NCBI GenBank assembly: GCA_028023455.1
Contig: JAQFVV010006203.1
Span: forward strand, 14,234,348 to 14,298,347
DNA from: Epiperipatus broadwayi
Lineage: Eukaryota > Onychophora > Udeonychophora > Euonychophora > Peripatidae
DNA length: 64,000 nt
Direction: 5' to 3'
The position numbers and the translations under genes were made by a program. Position 1 is the stretch's first letter. Each line of letters opens with the position of its first letter. Of this stretch, positions 46,001-58,838 are shown in pieces. The notes beneath the pieces are model-generated. The model had not been told where the DNA came from, did no database searches, and was given only the letters and a program-made list of their open reading frames with translations.

Positions 46001-49000
46001 AAAAAAATGTTTTCCTGGTGTGATAGTAAACGTATTGGCTGAACAAATCAGAGTAATACAATTGGAAAACACAAAACACTCATTTACCTCATCAAAACAA
46101 GATATTAGAACCAGTTTGTATCCAATTATCTAGTAAAAAAGAGAAATTTTATAATGAAGGGGAGTGTGCTGATAATTCATCAGTTTCAGAAAATCCCTCT
46201 TGAAAGCCAGACAGAGCAATCAAATCTCGCTGAAAGAAATAGACAATTGAGCAATAACACCAATGGAGGATCTATTATCAACAAATCAGCCGGATCAAGA
46301 AAAAATAATTGAACAGGAAAAAGATATCTACCTCTAACAAGACCTTCTTGAGTTCATCATAGACTCAAAAGGTTACAAAACTATTTCTAGAATTAGGGGA
46401 GGATCAGACTGTGTGTATATATATATATATATTTAAATTGTAAAAAAAGTTTAAGTCAAATAATTTTTTACTTTTGGGAAATATATGTATTCAAGCACGA
46501 GACAACAATGCCATAAATAGGAAGGACACATGCTATGCTTTATCAAAAAAAATGGAATTAGCATATCTGCATATCATTAAATGTATTAGCAAGCTATGAT
46601 TACGAAGGCAAGATCCTTTGAAAGCGCTCAGCTAGTTTCCTTATTTTTAGTTAGCTATTTTGTATTAATAGCTTTTGGGAACAGTTGCGCCACACACACA
46701 TTCGTGCTTGAAAAAAAGTTTAATAAAATTTTGTAATTACATACACGCACTACATATATATTTGTGTTCTTTAGTATATTTATTCTAGGTAAATTTACAT
46801 AGAATCTGAATATCTTTGAATGGTATGTAAATGAGCTAAGATTATGAAAGAAATGATATAAAATCCTGCAATAGACTACTTAGAGTGCCATTGTTATATT
46901 GAATAAATATATAATTGTTAGTAGTGTTGATTGAATAATAAATGTTTATTATGGACGTGTTACATATATAAGATATACAATATCTGTGCATGTGAATAAG
47001 TTAAATTCATACCACAGATTATAATGGACTTTATAGAGATTAGAAGTAAATTCTAACTATTTATTCTTTTATTTAAATACATTTATTGGCAAGTAAATAA
47101 ACTTGTGTTAAGTTTAAATTGTTCTGAGTTTTTCTCTTTTAATAGTTATTGATGCTACCCAGTTGGTATGAAAACAATACCCCTGGTACGCAGCAGTTAT
47201 ATATATCATAAATGTATGTTCCAAGTCAGAATGTAAAATAAACTTTGAGTAAAGAATGATATTGAGTCAGACTACAAAGTAATTAATGTTATAATTTAAG
47301 AATAATAGCATAATAAAATAATAATACAAAAATCCCATATAAATTACTATTATCAGTTGGCCTGATAATCAGTCCCATCTATAACTTAGGCTGCTTATTC
47401 TTCAAATGAAAGTATTCAACTTTTATAACTAAATTAATATTGGCATCTCTTTATTAAAAGATATATATATATATTGTAACGGTATGAAAAGTAGAGCTAC
47501 TTTAACCTAGAGATGCAAGTAGAGGTGATTCGAACCTCACCTACTCCTCCAGATTTCTACTAAGCAACTTATTTCCCAAACCTCACTAGAATTTATTCTT
47601 AATGTATGCCCGGTGGTCAGGGAGAGATAAGACCACAAAATGAATTTTAACAAGTAGATATTTAAATTTACATTGAGGAAATATAAAACATATTTCAAAT
47701 CATGGAATAGTTACGGTAAGTAGAAGGCTGGTGTAAAAATGGAAACCGTTAATGTATGGCAGTCCTTTTTGAGTCTTGATGTCTATTTCATATTCTCCAT
47801 TGAAAGAATTAATTAAAACAGGTAGGCATTTGACATGAACGTAGGGCAGGCATTGTAGTTGTCTGGCTGGCTCACATGGCTCCGGTCTCAGGAACGGGCA
47901 GGAGAGCAAAGGCAAAGAAGATTACTCTTGCATTTTTGTAGAGTAACATATTTTGTGATTTATTGACATATATGCTGAACAGAAAGAAAAGATTATGGTT
48001 TGAAGAAAATACAGCAAACTTTCTCAGTAAATTATCTTGTAAATTTGTCAGCCAACTTCTTTCCGAAAATTCTGAATAAAAACCTTTTTCAGCAAGAGTA
48101 CGGTAAGCATAAGACCCAGAACAAAAGAAAAATTCTTTATTTATATCCTTTTCAATTCTATTTTTAATTAAACTACTTATTAGTAGCCTATCGTTTCAAA
48201 TTTTCCGTTATCTATTTTTCTTTCAATTAAAATGTTTTATAAATTAATTGCATCCTTTAATGGATTCTATTTAATTAAGAAAATTTATCTATTTCTGCCA
48301 TATTTTAAAAAATAGTTAGAAATAAAAAATTAAATTTTGTATATTTTATTTCATTGATTTCTTTTTTTAAATACTTTCTCTCTTTAACTTAAGTAATTAT
48401 TTATGCAGATGATTATTTTTAAGAAAAGAACATACATTCACTGTGGTTGGACTTAGGGTCTTAGGTAGTCCACAGTGAATGGTGAAGTCAGCATATATAT
48501 ATTTGTATATATATATGCACAGCTTTAATATATACTTTCAAACTATTATTTTCTCATTAAAAAATAAAAACAATGTAAATCACACAATTTAGATTTTAGA
48601 CATGAAAAATTAAATGATTCGTATTTTTAAAAAAAAAATTCTAAAAATTTTCATTAAAAGGACGATCAAAATTTATCAAAGTATTCACAAACAAAATACT
48701 CTATTTAATGAAAATAATATATTCACAATCAAAATATACTACAGGCCTCTATTTTCACATTAAAATATTTTTTACTGGTTTACTTTTCAATCATTTTCGT
48801 GCATCTGGACTTTTTTCTTTAATTGGTTTATAGTTACTAGACTATTTTTTCTAGATATTAGTTGTTTATTGCTTGCATATTGTAATTTACTGTAAATCCA
48901 GTATGTAATGATCAGTTTTTCATAGTAGTATGCTTGTTACAGATCAGTATTTATTCAATATGGCATAGAGTAGATAAGATATTTTCTAACATCCACATAG

Positions 49001-52000
49001 CTTTAAATACTAGATTATTCCAACTGAATATTTATGAAACTATCATCAGATAACTTCCTAAACCAAATTTATGAGAGACATCTGTCTCATTTTATACATT
49101 AATTTCACTACCAATATTTTACTTAGTTCAACGTTATAAGTTTGAACATCAACAATGCATTCTTAATCTTCTGCCCTTTTTGTCTTTTATTTTCTATTAA
49201 TTATTTTTTGTAATTATTATCTTAGTTATTTGAAATATACTATTTTTGCTCTTAAATAGTCCACAGCACTTAAATCTATTACATAAGACTGGCTGTATTT
49301 TATTTTTAAATCTTTTTTGTCCTTGGATATATTGTGGATTCCCATATTTTATTATTTTCCTCGAGTTATTTCATGTTATATCTTTTCTAGCCTATGGAAC
49401 ATTATTGTCACACACTCTATATATATATCATTAAAAACCAGTCAACACTTAGGACAATATCAAAAACAATCAAAAATTTCAAACTGTTGTCAAGAGAACC
49501 CTTTAACAATAAAGGTGGATGTACTGAAAATTGATTTTAAAATTAAAAATAATGAAATTAATTTCTTTAGATATTTGGGGAAAAATTAAGTTGAATACAT
49601 TTTATTCTCAAACTGAAATATGTTTTCCTATTATTATTAATGTAACAAGAAAAAAAAACTATCAAACTATAGTGAAATTTTGACCCCCCCCCCCAATGAT
49701 GTCCAGAACATGTTCCTAGATCTTAACAAATTTTGTATAAGTGTATAATACAGTTCATAAAATTCTATTTCTCTCAAAGTCAAGTTCTCAGATTGAAGAT
49801 TCAGATTTTTTTTTTTTTTTGCAATGTGTTTTTTTCTAAAGATCCCATTTCAAATCCAAAAATTTGTCTCTGGAACATTGCTTAAATCATATGCTAAAAA
49901 GCCTATTATCTTCAAAGCAATCAACAAATTGTACACAATTTTTTTTAAAAAACGAAATCTGCACATGATTTATAACAGTAGATGAATAGGAGACTAAAGA
50001 ATAAAATGTTCTTGAATCAATTCTAATCTATACATACATAATCAATTTTCACTAACTGAATGAACTGTTGCACTCAAATGCTTGAACATCTGTAACTTTC
50101 TTTTCAAGCTTAATCACTTAATTCTGAAAGTGAATTTATATATGTAGTGATTCTATGTGGAACTTTATTTCAATCCCAAAGGTATTGCAACAATGTCTTT
50201 GTGTCTCACCAACTATATTTTTTCATCAATTCGAAGACTGATCAAAAATAATGTCAAAACATTTTTTTTTTTTGCTCGTTATTTTAATGAATATATGTCA
50301 GAATATCACAATTCTTCTTGGCCCAAGTTTTTACAAAACACTCTTAATTTTTTTAAAAAAATAATTTATAAATCTGATTCATTATTTTGGATTTAAAAAG
50401 GCAGTTATTTTTATCATAACTTCTTCAGCATTCTTTATTCTGATTGAGTGGGATGCTTTCATTTTTACTACAATTAATTCATCAGTATTTTTTTTTCTAG
50501 GCATTAATTTGCATGCTGAATTATTTTTAATCCTGATCTGGAATTCCTATCAACTTCTCAAGGAATCCTATGGTTACGTAAAATGGCTAATAATAGTGAT
50601 ACCAATCGTCATATATATTATTTTTAAATGGGGAGAAAAATAAATTGAATGAAAATTAATAAATTTAATATTTATAATATTAAATTAATTTTCACAAGTG
50701 ATATAACCACACATCAATTTTAATATGTAATCTATCATTTGTATATTTTAATCTTTTTCAGGCCAATGCTATATATTTCCAATGGGAAAAACATAGCACT
50801 TATGAAAAGTCTTTATTTTTTTTATAAAAAATATATCTATTGTTTATATTCTAATTTATTTAAAATGCCTATTTACATCAATCTTAAACAACATACAGTA
50901 TATGATTTTTTCCATTCAACATCAATCTATTATATATACAAATTAGAAACTTGGTCTATTTGTTACTTAATAACTCAACAAATATTGCATCAATCTTGCA
51001 TGATTTCCTTTTTGGATTTTTGCTTTATAGTACTTGTTTTAAAAAAAATGGTAATTTCCTATTAATGCAAGCAAAGCTGCAGGGATAGGTAATAAAAAAT
51101 AATTTTAAAATGATTACATTTCATTTGAAACAAATAAATTGTTAAAATATAAGATTGAGGTTTTCATAATTTGAATTATTAATTCAAAAAGTCTTGTTTT
51201 GGATTATTTTTAATGCTTTTTATTATAACTTGCTTTGCTAAGAAATAATTCTGAGGAAGATTAAATCAGTTTAAATTATAAGCAAAGGAAGGTATAAAAA
51301 CATTGAACCTAAGTGCATAAGAAATGTATTTTTTTAGCTTTTGAATTATTCAAGTAGTGTTTTATAGTTACTATATTAATTATGTAAAATCAAATCTTTG
51401 CCTTACTAAATCATTTTCATGGATATTTTTATGGAGATGAAAGCCGGTTTGATAAATATTTAAATATAATTATTAATAGTTGTTCATTTCAATCTTGTTT
51501 GATTGATTATTTATTTATTCATTGATATTTATTTATCAATACTAGTAATTATTATACAAACTTGCTTTATAGAAGCATATTTTTTCCTACTATACTACTA
51601 CTCACAGAGATGTAGATCATTAAGTTAGAAATTATTTAACTTCGGAGAAAACTTTAATAAGAGCCTTATCCCATGATCTGAGTTCAAACTCTATTCTGAC
51701 AAAACTTTTTTTTTTTTAAATTTCAAACAGGTTTAAGTTTTTCCTATTTTTCAGGTAATTTACCTACAGCAACTTAACTAATCATTCAATATTAGTTGGT
51801 AAGTAGGTTTCTTACTATTCCTAGCTAAAGGGTAAAATAAAAAAATCTACTCACTACCCAGAAATTGGCAAGCCTTGCACCCAATGCCTTCTTCACTGTT
51901 ATTCTGGTTTCTTATCTTTTACTTTTTTTCAATTAAATTTGCAGTGAGTCATAATAGAACTGAACTTTTATAAACTTTAATCCTATATATATATCTATAA

Positions 52001-52529
52001 ATTTATTGTCCAGTGTACCAGTTCTCCCACTTCTGGCATATAAATTTCTTATGGATTCCCTAGCAGTAAATTAATAACATTTTTTAAAAATAAATTTGCT
52101 TAACATAAACATATATAAATCAACTTATTTAAATAAAGTTTAACAAACAGAAGAAATATTTATTTACAAGCATTGATATCATGCTAAAATAGTTCAACAA
52201 TTAGCTCATCCATGACAATTATTTTGTGAGTGACTTCCCTTATTAGCCACCAATGAGTTAACAGCTAGTACATTTCAATATAATATTCAAAGCTCTTTCC
52301 AGCACAATTCAAGACTGCTTTAAACCTAAAGGGTAAACATATTAAATAATCTACAGTATTATAATCCAAAAATGCATACAGCTAAACTGCAATAAATACA
52401 AAAATCAACTTGTTTATAAACTACTTTAAATAGCTCGGTCAAAACAAAAATTTCTCTTGATTTCACCAATAAGGTAGTAATGAAGAAGATAGCTAGTCAA
52501 TTGCCTATTTGTTGAAATGTTGAGAAATA
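46001..52529. other. Intergenic DNA between DPH1 and MYO19, left part
   Basis: Mostly AT-rich with no gene recognised. Small items: a diverged piece of hairpin family F (46595-46680); a possible repeat at 47480-47720 with a hairpin AGTAGAGGTGATTCGAACC / GGTGAGGTTCGAAT; a 12-bp hairpin at 48432-48482 (CATTCACTGTGG); a C run at 49684-49694; a copy of the 26985 repeat at 50950-51010; and a SINE-like stretch at 51655-51900. The minus-strand open frame at 47700-47915 has more complex codons than its surroundings but no family likeness. Confidence 0.4.
50950..51010 (+). repeat. Dispersed repeat, second copy
   Basis: CTCAACAAATATTGCATCAA then TCTTGCATGATTT, matching 26997-27035. The shared part is about 60 bp. 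Confidence 0.35.
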
Positions 52530-53280
52530 TATATATAAAGATATATTTTTTATTGACTTTAAAAGAACATTTGATAGACTTTTGGATATTTTGAAAATGA
52601 AAGATATAGATTGCAAGAAAAGACATTAAAAAATTTGTACATTAATTAAGAATTAATGAGTCTTTATGAAAAAGATATCTAATTTGATGTGGTTTGGAGG
52701 TGGAAGAGATTACTGTATCAGATTTACTGATGATATAGCAGCACTTAAGGATAGTGAGGATGAACTTAACAAAGTATTATATAGAATTGATGAAAGTTTT
52801 GTATGAATATAAACAGAATTATAATAACCAAAAGCAAGTAATAAAATAAAAATGTAAGGAAAAACATTTTCCAGAAAATTACAGAGAAGTTACATGTTCG
52901 GAAAATTAGATGATAGAAGTTACGAAAATTATAGCAAAAATCATAATAGGTAAAGTTGTTTTTAATAAGAATAGAAGAGTATTTTATGATACATTAAAAT
53001 TGGATGTTAAATATTTTGTTTGGAATGACACTACATGAAGTTGAGAAAAGATGAAGAGAAATGAAAAGGATAATTGGAATGGATAACATTAGCAATGTAG
53101 AATTGTAAAGAACAAGTGAGAAAAAATATTACTTATTGAGGAATAAATAATAGAATTGGGTATGGGTACTGAACCTAGGAAAATGTGAGATATGCTGGGA
53201 CTGTGAAAAATATGACCAAAAAAAGAATAGGGGGAAAACGTTTGTTTGATAATCTTAAGAAGGAAAATAGTCATAATATG
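52530..53280 (+). mobile_element. Decayed LINE remnant, plus strand
   Basis: Short readable pieces of a non-LTR reverse transcriptase in the right order: FFIDFKRTFDRLLDILKMKD (motif A), CIRFTDDIAALKDSEDELNK (motif C, TDD for ADD), LHEVEKR and MKRIIGMDNISNVE, and a C-terminal GKRLFDNLKKEN. Too broken to classify closely. It ends at a G run (53281-53289) next to the 3' end of a LINE on the other strand. Confidence 0.65.
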
Positions 53281-53568
53281 GGGGGGGGAGGCAGGCGTTT
53301 ACAGACCACAGTTTTTCCATGTGTAACGTGGAGAAACAGCCCACGTAGTAGGCTAGAATCTTGGTAGTTTCTGGTAGCAGATTATGTAAGCTAGATGTGT
53401 TTACGTCAATCAACGCCACCTAGGTGGTAGCAGACGACGTAAGTTATATGGGCTTACGCATGGCAACCAGCGCCACCAGGCGGGTAGCTTTGCTGCCAGC
53501 TAGCTTGTGGAAGGTTCCTGTGATGTATTGTGGCTTCTCCTTAAACGAAGTCAAGAATATCTCAGCAA

Positions 53569-54147
53569 TTATGCCCAGATAAACCTGTTAGCCACTTTAT
53601 TTTCCATTCCCCACTCTAAATTTTCCCATATTCTACTCCATCCCATAATCTTTGTCAATTCTAAAACCATTATATCTAAATCCCCTTTATCATTTCCCAA
53701 ACCCAGCATAAAAACCAATAATTCACTTTCTGTATAATCACTTTTTTTATAATGTACCCTTTCTGTTTTCAAGCATTTACATTCAATTAACAAATGCTTA
53801 ATATTTTCTATTCCTTCCTTACATAATTTACAAAATAAATCACCCATTTTTTCCCATTTACATGTATATTCTCTTGTAGCTAAAGATCCCGTTTGAGCCT
53901 TAAATAATAAACTACTTTCCTTACTATTATCATATATTAACTCACATCTAATATTCTGTTTATGTCTATATATATTTAAACTCTTTTTACTCTCCATACC
54001 ATTTCTCCATCTCTTTAACTCCCTATTCTTTATTAATAAATCTATTCTTTTATCCCATTCCTTACTACTACAACACTCAACAATCCTCTTAACACAATCA
54101 TCCCATCTTTTGTACAAATATACTGATATATATGCACAGGGTGGCAC
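53569..54147 (-). pseudogene. LINE C-terminal domain with zinc knuckle
   Basis: 192 open codons. Residues KRWDDCVKRIVECC lead to SLLFKAQTGSLATREYTCKW and CxxCx7HxxxxC (CKLCKEGIENIKHLLIEC). The first nine codons derive from the foreign 41-bp segment at 54136-54176, so the annotated start is artificial. Confidence 0.75.
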
Positions 54148-54176
54148 TATTGTATGGAGAGTTTTGCCCTTGTTTA
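54136..54176 (-). repeat. Fragment of the 3853-4037 hairpin element inside a LINE
   Basis: Reading minus: AACAAGGGCAAAACTCTCCA, then TACAATAGTGCCACCCTGTG. This is nearly identical to the first 41 bases of the minus-strand unit at 4037-3997. It splits the LINE C-terminal frame between LDKES and KRWDD. Confidence 0.7.
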
Positions 54177-54566
54177 TGATTCTTTATCCAAATCTTTTGC
54201 ACACCGCATTACCTTTATCACCCATCTTGTTACCTGCCCTTTACTCATAACCCAATTAAATACTATTTTAGCTATTCTTTTATTATCCATAAACTGCAAT
54301 CTACCAAACATTTTACTTTTTGCATCTCTCATATGAAAACTTGACCATCCCATTTCTCCTTGAATTGCCTCTTTTGCTGTCCACACATCTGCATCCAATA
54401 CATGTCTTCCTACTTCCCTTTGAACTTTTTCTAAGTAATTTAACACCTCTTTACTAACATATAATGCATCATTACCATATGTTAACCCTGCTACTGCAAC
54501 TCCTTTCCATATAATTCTAACTACATCATATTTATTATATGAAAACACTGTTAATTTCTTTATCAA
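54174..54566 (-). pseudogene. LINE post-RT segment
   Basis: 130 codons: YDVVRIIWKGVAVAGLTYGN, KVQREVGRHVLDADVW, IQGEMGWSSFHMRDAKSK. This is the region between RT and zinc knuckle. A stop after DLDKES marks the junction with the 41-bp foreign segment. Confidence 0.7.
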
Positions 54567-54772
54567 TCCCTTTCCTTTCTATGCTTCATTTATCAATTTT
54601 TTCTCCCATTCATCCAAATAATTTTTCTGATTACTTAAAATAATTCCCAAATAACTATATCTATTCACCACACTTAACTTAATATCTCCCAATAAAAATT
54701 CTACACCTTCTTTACCCAGTATTAACCATCATTATATTTGATTTTTCTTCATTAAATTTAATCCCCATCTCT

Positions 54773-55686
54773 TTACCAACCCTTGCAAGTCCTCAACATA
54801 ACTTCCCATATCTTCTCGTCTTTCTGCACACAAAAATATATCCGCAAAAAAAAAAGACCTGACAAAATATATACTCGCTTAGTACCTATTAACGGTATCT
54901 TTATCCCTCTTCCTAATCTTTCTATTGCTCTTTCCATTTCACTCGAATACAACACAAACAAAATAGGTGACATAGGACATCCTTGCCTTAGCCCCATCCC
55001 ATTTTTAACTTTAACTGATTCTATATTCCCTAATTGATATATATATAATAATTATTTTCATATAATTTCTTAATATCTATTAAAGCTTCATTCATTACCA
55101 AATTTGCTAAACTTATCCATAATCTATTTCTATCTACTCTATCATATGCCTTCTCTATATCTATAAAACTCATATATAACTGTTTACCTAAATTCCTACT
55201 CATATCCATAAGTTGTGTAACTACAAATAAACTATCTCCTATACACCTATCTAATCTAAAACCTCCTTGCATTCCCCCCATTACATTATTCCCTTCCATC
55301 CATTTTACAACTCTTCTAGCCACCATATATGAGAAAACTTTATATAAAACTGATGTTACCACTATTGGTCTATAATTATTCAACTTTCTATGATCCTTAC
55401 CCTTTCCATTAAATAATAATCTTAATCTTGTATTACTCCAACTACTTGGGAAAACTCTATTCTGTGCCATTTTATTAAAACAAGATAATAACTTTACTTT
55501 TGCCCTATATCCTAAATTCATTACCATCTCTGCTGCCCATCCATCTAAACCTCTTGCCTTTCCACTTTTCAATTTCTTCTCTACCTCATTCAGTTCATTT
55601 TCTGAAAACCTAATATTCCCATTACTATATGCTTTCATGTTTTCTGTCACTCTATCATTCACATCTAACATCTTTTCTATATTCAT
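54773..55686 (-). pseudogene. LINE reverse transcriptase pseudogene
   Basis: Open pieces 55030-55686 (218 codons, fingers to motif A) and 54773-54997 (motif B onward) are separated by a short frameshift. Motif C lacks one aspartate (FADIF for FADDIF) and lies out of frame, next to a T/A run. Inactive. Confidence 0.8.
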
Positions 55687-56000
55687 TACATATCTATTTA
55701 AGATTATCTCTAAATCTTCTCTAGAGCTACACTCTATTCCCTCATCATCATCTAGTAATACTATCTCTTTCTCCCTACATTCCTTCTTTTAATGTAATTC
55801 CAAAATTTTTTACTCCCATCTCTTCCACTTTTATTAATATCCTCCAACAATTTACTATTCAATTTCATTCTCTCTCTATAATTATCTATTTTAGCTAACT
55901 TCTTCTTTTCTAAATACTTTTCCCATTTAACATTAACATCTTTTTCACTTTCCTTATTCTGAATAAAACAATCCAGTATATAAACAAACAATTATATAAC

Positions 56001-58648
56001 TTATTAGATAGATTATTGCGCTTAAATATAATGTTAATTTAATTACCACATTCATAAGAATAAAAGTTGGGTCTGTAGGAAATATGACCCTATCAACTAT
56101 AGTGAAGATCAACAGTATATGTATATATATATATTTGGTTATACAATCAGTACCTTGACAATTATAAGATGAACCTATATTAACATGGGACTTTTATCTC
56201 CTAATTAATAATAATAATAAAATCGCTAGTTTGGCTATCTACATTTACTTCTTAAAAGAAAGATTAATATGGCTCCCATCTGTGTTCAATGTTTCTTTAG
56301 CCGCATCAATGTTACCAGTTGTTAACCAAATAAATTTCTAACTTAATTCAACAGGACAGTTAAACCTTAAATTTCTTATCTATGTCAATATGCCATTACC
56401 GTCTATCTTGATCATAAATTATTGAAGATATAGTATTAGAAATATATTAATTCTTATAATTATATGCGGATGTTAAAATAAGTAGTTAACAACCATCATA
56501 ATGATGAATGGTAATGTGAATCAAGTTATTTTTTAAAAACTATTATCAATATGATCTGTATTATAATCATTGTTATTAATGTAAAAGAATGAATATTAAA
56601 ACAATAATAATTAAATTTTTTTTTTCCAGTATGTATTTTATTTACAATATTAAAATAAAAATTGAAACAGCTTTAAAAATTGTTTACACATATAAGTTTA
56701 TAATTACATTATTTAATTTTACACAATATGTCTCTCTATACACATCACAAATTAAAGTTCCCTAATTCCAAATATATATGACAAATAACATGTATGCCAA
56801 TGTGGGGAACAGTAATTATCTTTTAAATATTAATAGTTGATTGTGTTTTCGGTGGCAGATTGGTGTACTACACTGGAAGTACACATGGTTATTAATATTT
56901 TAAAGAATAATCATTTAACACATTGACATTCATGAGTTTTGTTATTTACAGTTTAGATGCTGAAGTTATTTTATTTACATACATATAACAAATTATAATT
57001 ACTTAGTTCCAAATATAATTGAAAAATTTAATAAAACATGGACACACAAGTTAACTAACAATTTTTTATACATTTGATAAAATTTATTTCATCTTGTGAA
57101 AAAACTTAATCACAGTGTTATTAGAAACACAATAAGAATATATTAACATTTGTGTTTGTCTATATATAAATAATCACAGAATAAAATGAGTTTATGGTAC
57201 ATTTATTTATTTACAACCAAATATACTTTATATTTACAACATATATACAAATGCTCTAAAATTAGATAAAATTAAAACCAAAATAGTTTGGATTTGAAAT
57301 TACTACAGAAAAATTAGTTTTTACAAACATCACATATATTGTCACATAAAAATACAGTTATTTCATTTAATAGATGAATGTTGAGCAACATGATTTAATT
57401 AAATTTTCTTTTCATTATTAATCTTTTTATATACACCATATATGCGATAAATTGAATTACCAAATAATTTTGATTGTTATATTTATCTGTCTAATATTTA
57501 AGTGATTAAATTTTAAAATACAGAATAAAAATTTTAGGATAAGAAAAAATTACAAAATGAAATGATTTATTTCACCAATTGTTTGAGAAACTTTTCTCCA
57601 ATCAAGAACTAAAGTGAAAACTATTGCTTATAGGTTAATGGGTTTTAGTTATAAATTTATTCACTGATGTGGGTATTATGGTTAAAATAAATCCATCATT
57701 TTAAACAGGAGGCAGTAGTTTTAATGGAATTTTTTTAAAAAAAAAAAATAACATGTTGCCAATTGTAACTAAAATATGCAATATGAGAAATCAATCTTTA
57801 TTTTAAGTTGGGTAGCAGTAAATGTTATTAAAATTTTCACCAGAGGGCTTTAAAATAAATCATTTATTACAATTATTCTCAATTCATTTATTAAAATAAT
57901 TATATCTTGATGGACCAATTTTCAATAGTTTATATTTTTACATTTCCATTTCTCTTGGCATTAAAATTTTAATGTTATTATCAAACACAAATTTAATAAT
58001 ATACTTTTAATTATTTGATTTGAATTTAGATTGTTTTAATTATTACTGAGTCCATCACAAAACCCTTCCACAATCTCGATTCAAATCACATGTTGAGATT
58101 GGGAAGCAATATTTTAAATATGAGATATGATAATAATATTTTGACTTTTAAAGGTTATAAATTTATTAAATAAATTCAACACTTTTTCTTTTACATTTTT
58201 ATTAATTGATAATATGAAATGTCTGACTATTGGGCAGTTACTATTAGTCTTTAATAATAATAATAAAAATCACAAGTATATAAGTGTTAATTAAGTAGCA
58301 ATTTTTGTTTTTATGTAATAGAGGTTGTAATATGTGGATTTTTTTTATTCTTTTATTCTATCTTGCAGATCAGATGACTTTTGAACACCAAAATAACAGT
58401 GAATATATTAGTTCCGTTCCCTCAAACCTTTAGCTCTGGAGATCAAGACTTAAGTAGCTTAGATATTATAAGTTGATAATTACTGTTTAGTACTGTTAAG
58501 ATACTTCACATTACTAATAAATAAAACAATAAAAATAAAAGTAAAAGAACTCTAGTGATGAAACAATAAAATACTGGTATCAATTTTTAGATAATCTTTA
58601 AAAACTCAAATTACTGAGTTATATTGCTTAAATAAATATATACATTTC
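56001..58648. other. Intergenic DNA downstream of MYO19
   Basis: AT-rich, long A/T stretches, no gene or bounded repeat recognised. Confidence 0.5.
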
Positions 58649-58654
58649 TTTATT
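58649..58654 (-). terminator. Poly(A) signal of MYO19
   Basis: AATAAA on the minus strand, about 70 bases after the MYO19 stop codon, giving a very short 3' UTR. Confidence 0.5.
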
Positions 58655-58724
58655 CAAAATTAATCTTAACAGATAATTTCATTAATAATATAACTTGATA
58701 ATATATCTTTGTAATTATTGTAAA

Positions 58725-58838
58725 TCACACGGAACTTTCTACATCTAAGATATCTGTTAAACTACACTGGGTTTCTGACATGGGAAGATAATGTGAAAAT
58801 GGTAAAGGTGTATGACGAGTATGAAAACGAACTGCAAT
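58725..58838 (-). CDS. MYO19: MYO19 last exon
   Basis: Encodes IAVRFHTRHTPLPFSHYLPM then SETQCSLTDILDVESSV and stop TGA (58727-58725). Acceptor TTTCAG, phase 0. Confidence 0.75.
   Translation of the reverse strand: MAVRFHTRHTPLPFSHYLPMSETQCSLTDILDVESSV

Larger units (their letters stand above)
53290..56000 (-). mobile_element. Non-LTR retrotransposon (LINE), 5'-truncated
   Basis: Minus-strand element. Order: pre-RT linker (SKKFWNYIKRRN, near 55775), RT with SGKARGLDGW, NYRPIVVTSVLYKVFSYM, MQGGFRLDRC, SFIDIEKAYDRVDR (motif A) and GLRQGCPMSPILFVLY (motif B), then motif C read as FADIF after a frameshift, and a C-terminal part ending in a zinc-knuckle CKLCKEGIENIKHLLIEC. About 280 bp of 3' UTR follows the stop at 53569. 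No endonuclease. Clade uncertain, in the broad L1/I/Jockey-like group. Confidence 0.8.

Noticed and set aside
47700-47915. 71-codon minus-strand open frame (CPFLRPEPCEPARQLQC)
   Set aside because: The residues look more protein-like than most, but no family, splice signals or continuation could be found. Possibly part of a repeat at 47480-47900.
50739-51065. 108-codon plus-strand open frame
   Set aside because: Hydrophobic, AT-driven composition. It overlaps a dispersed repeat shared with 26985.
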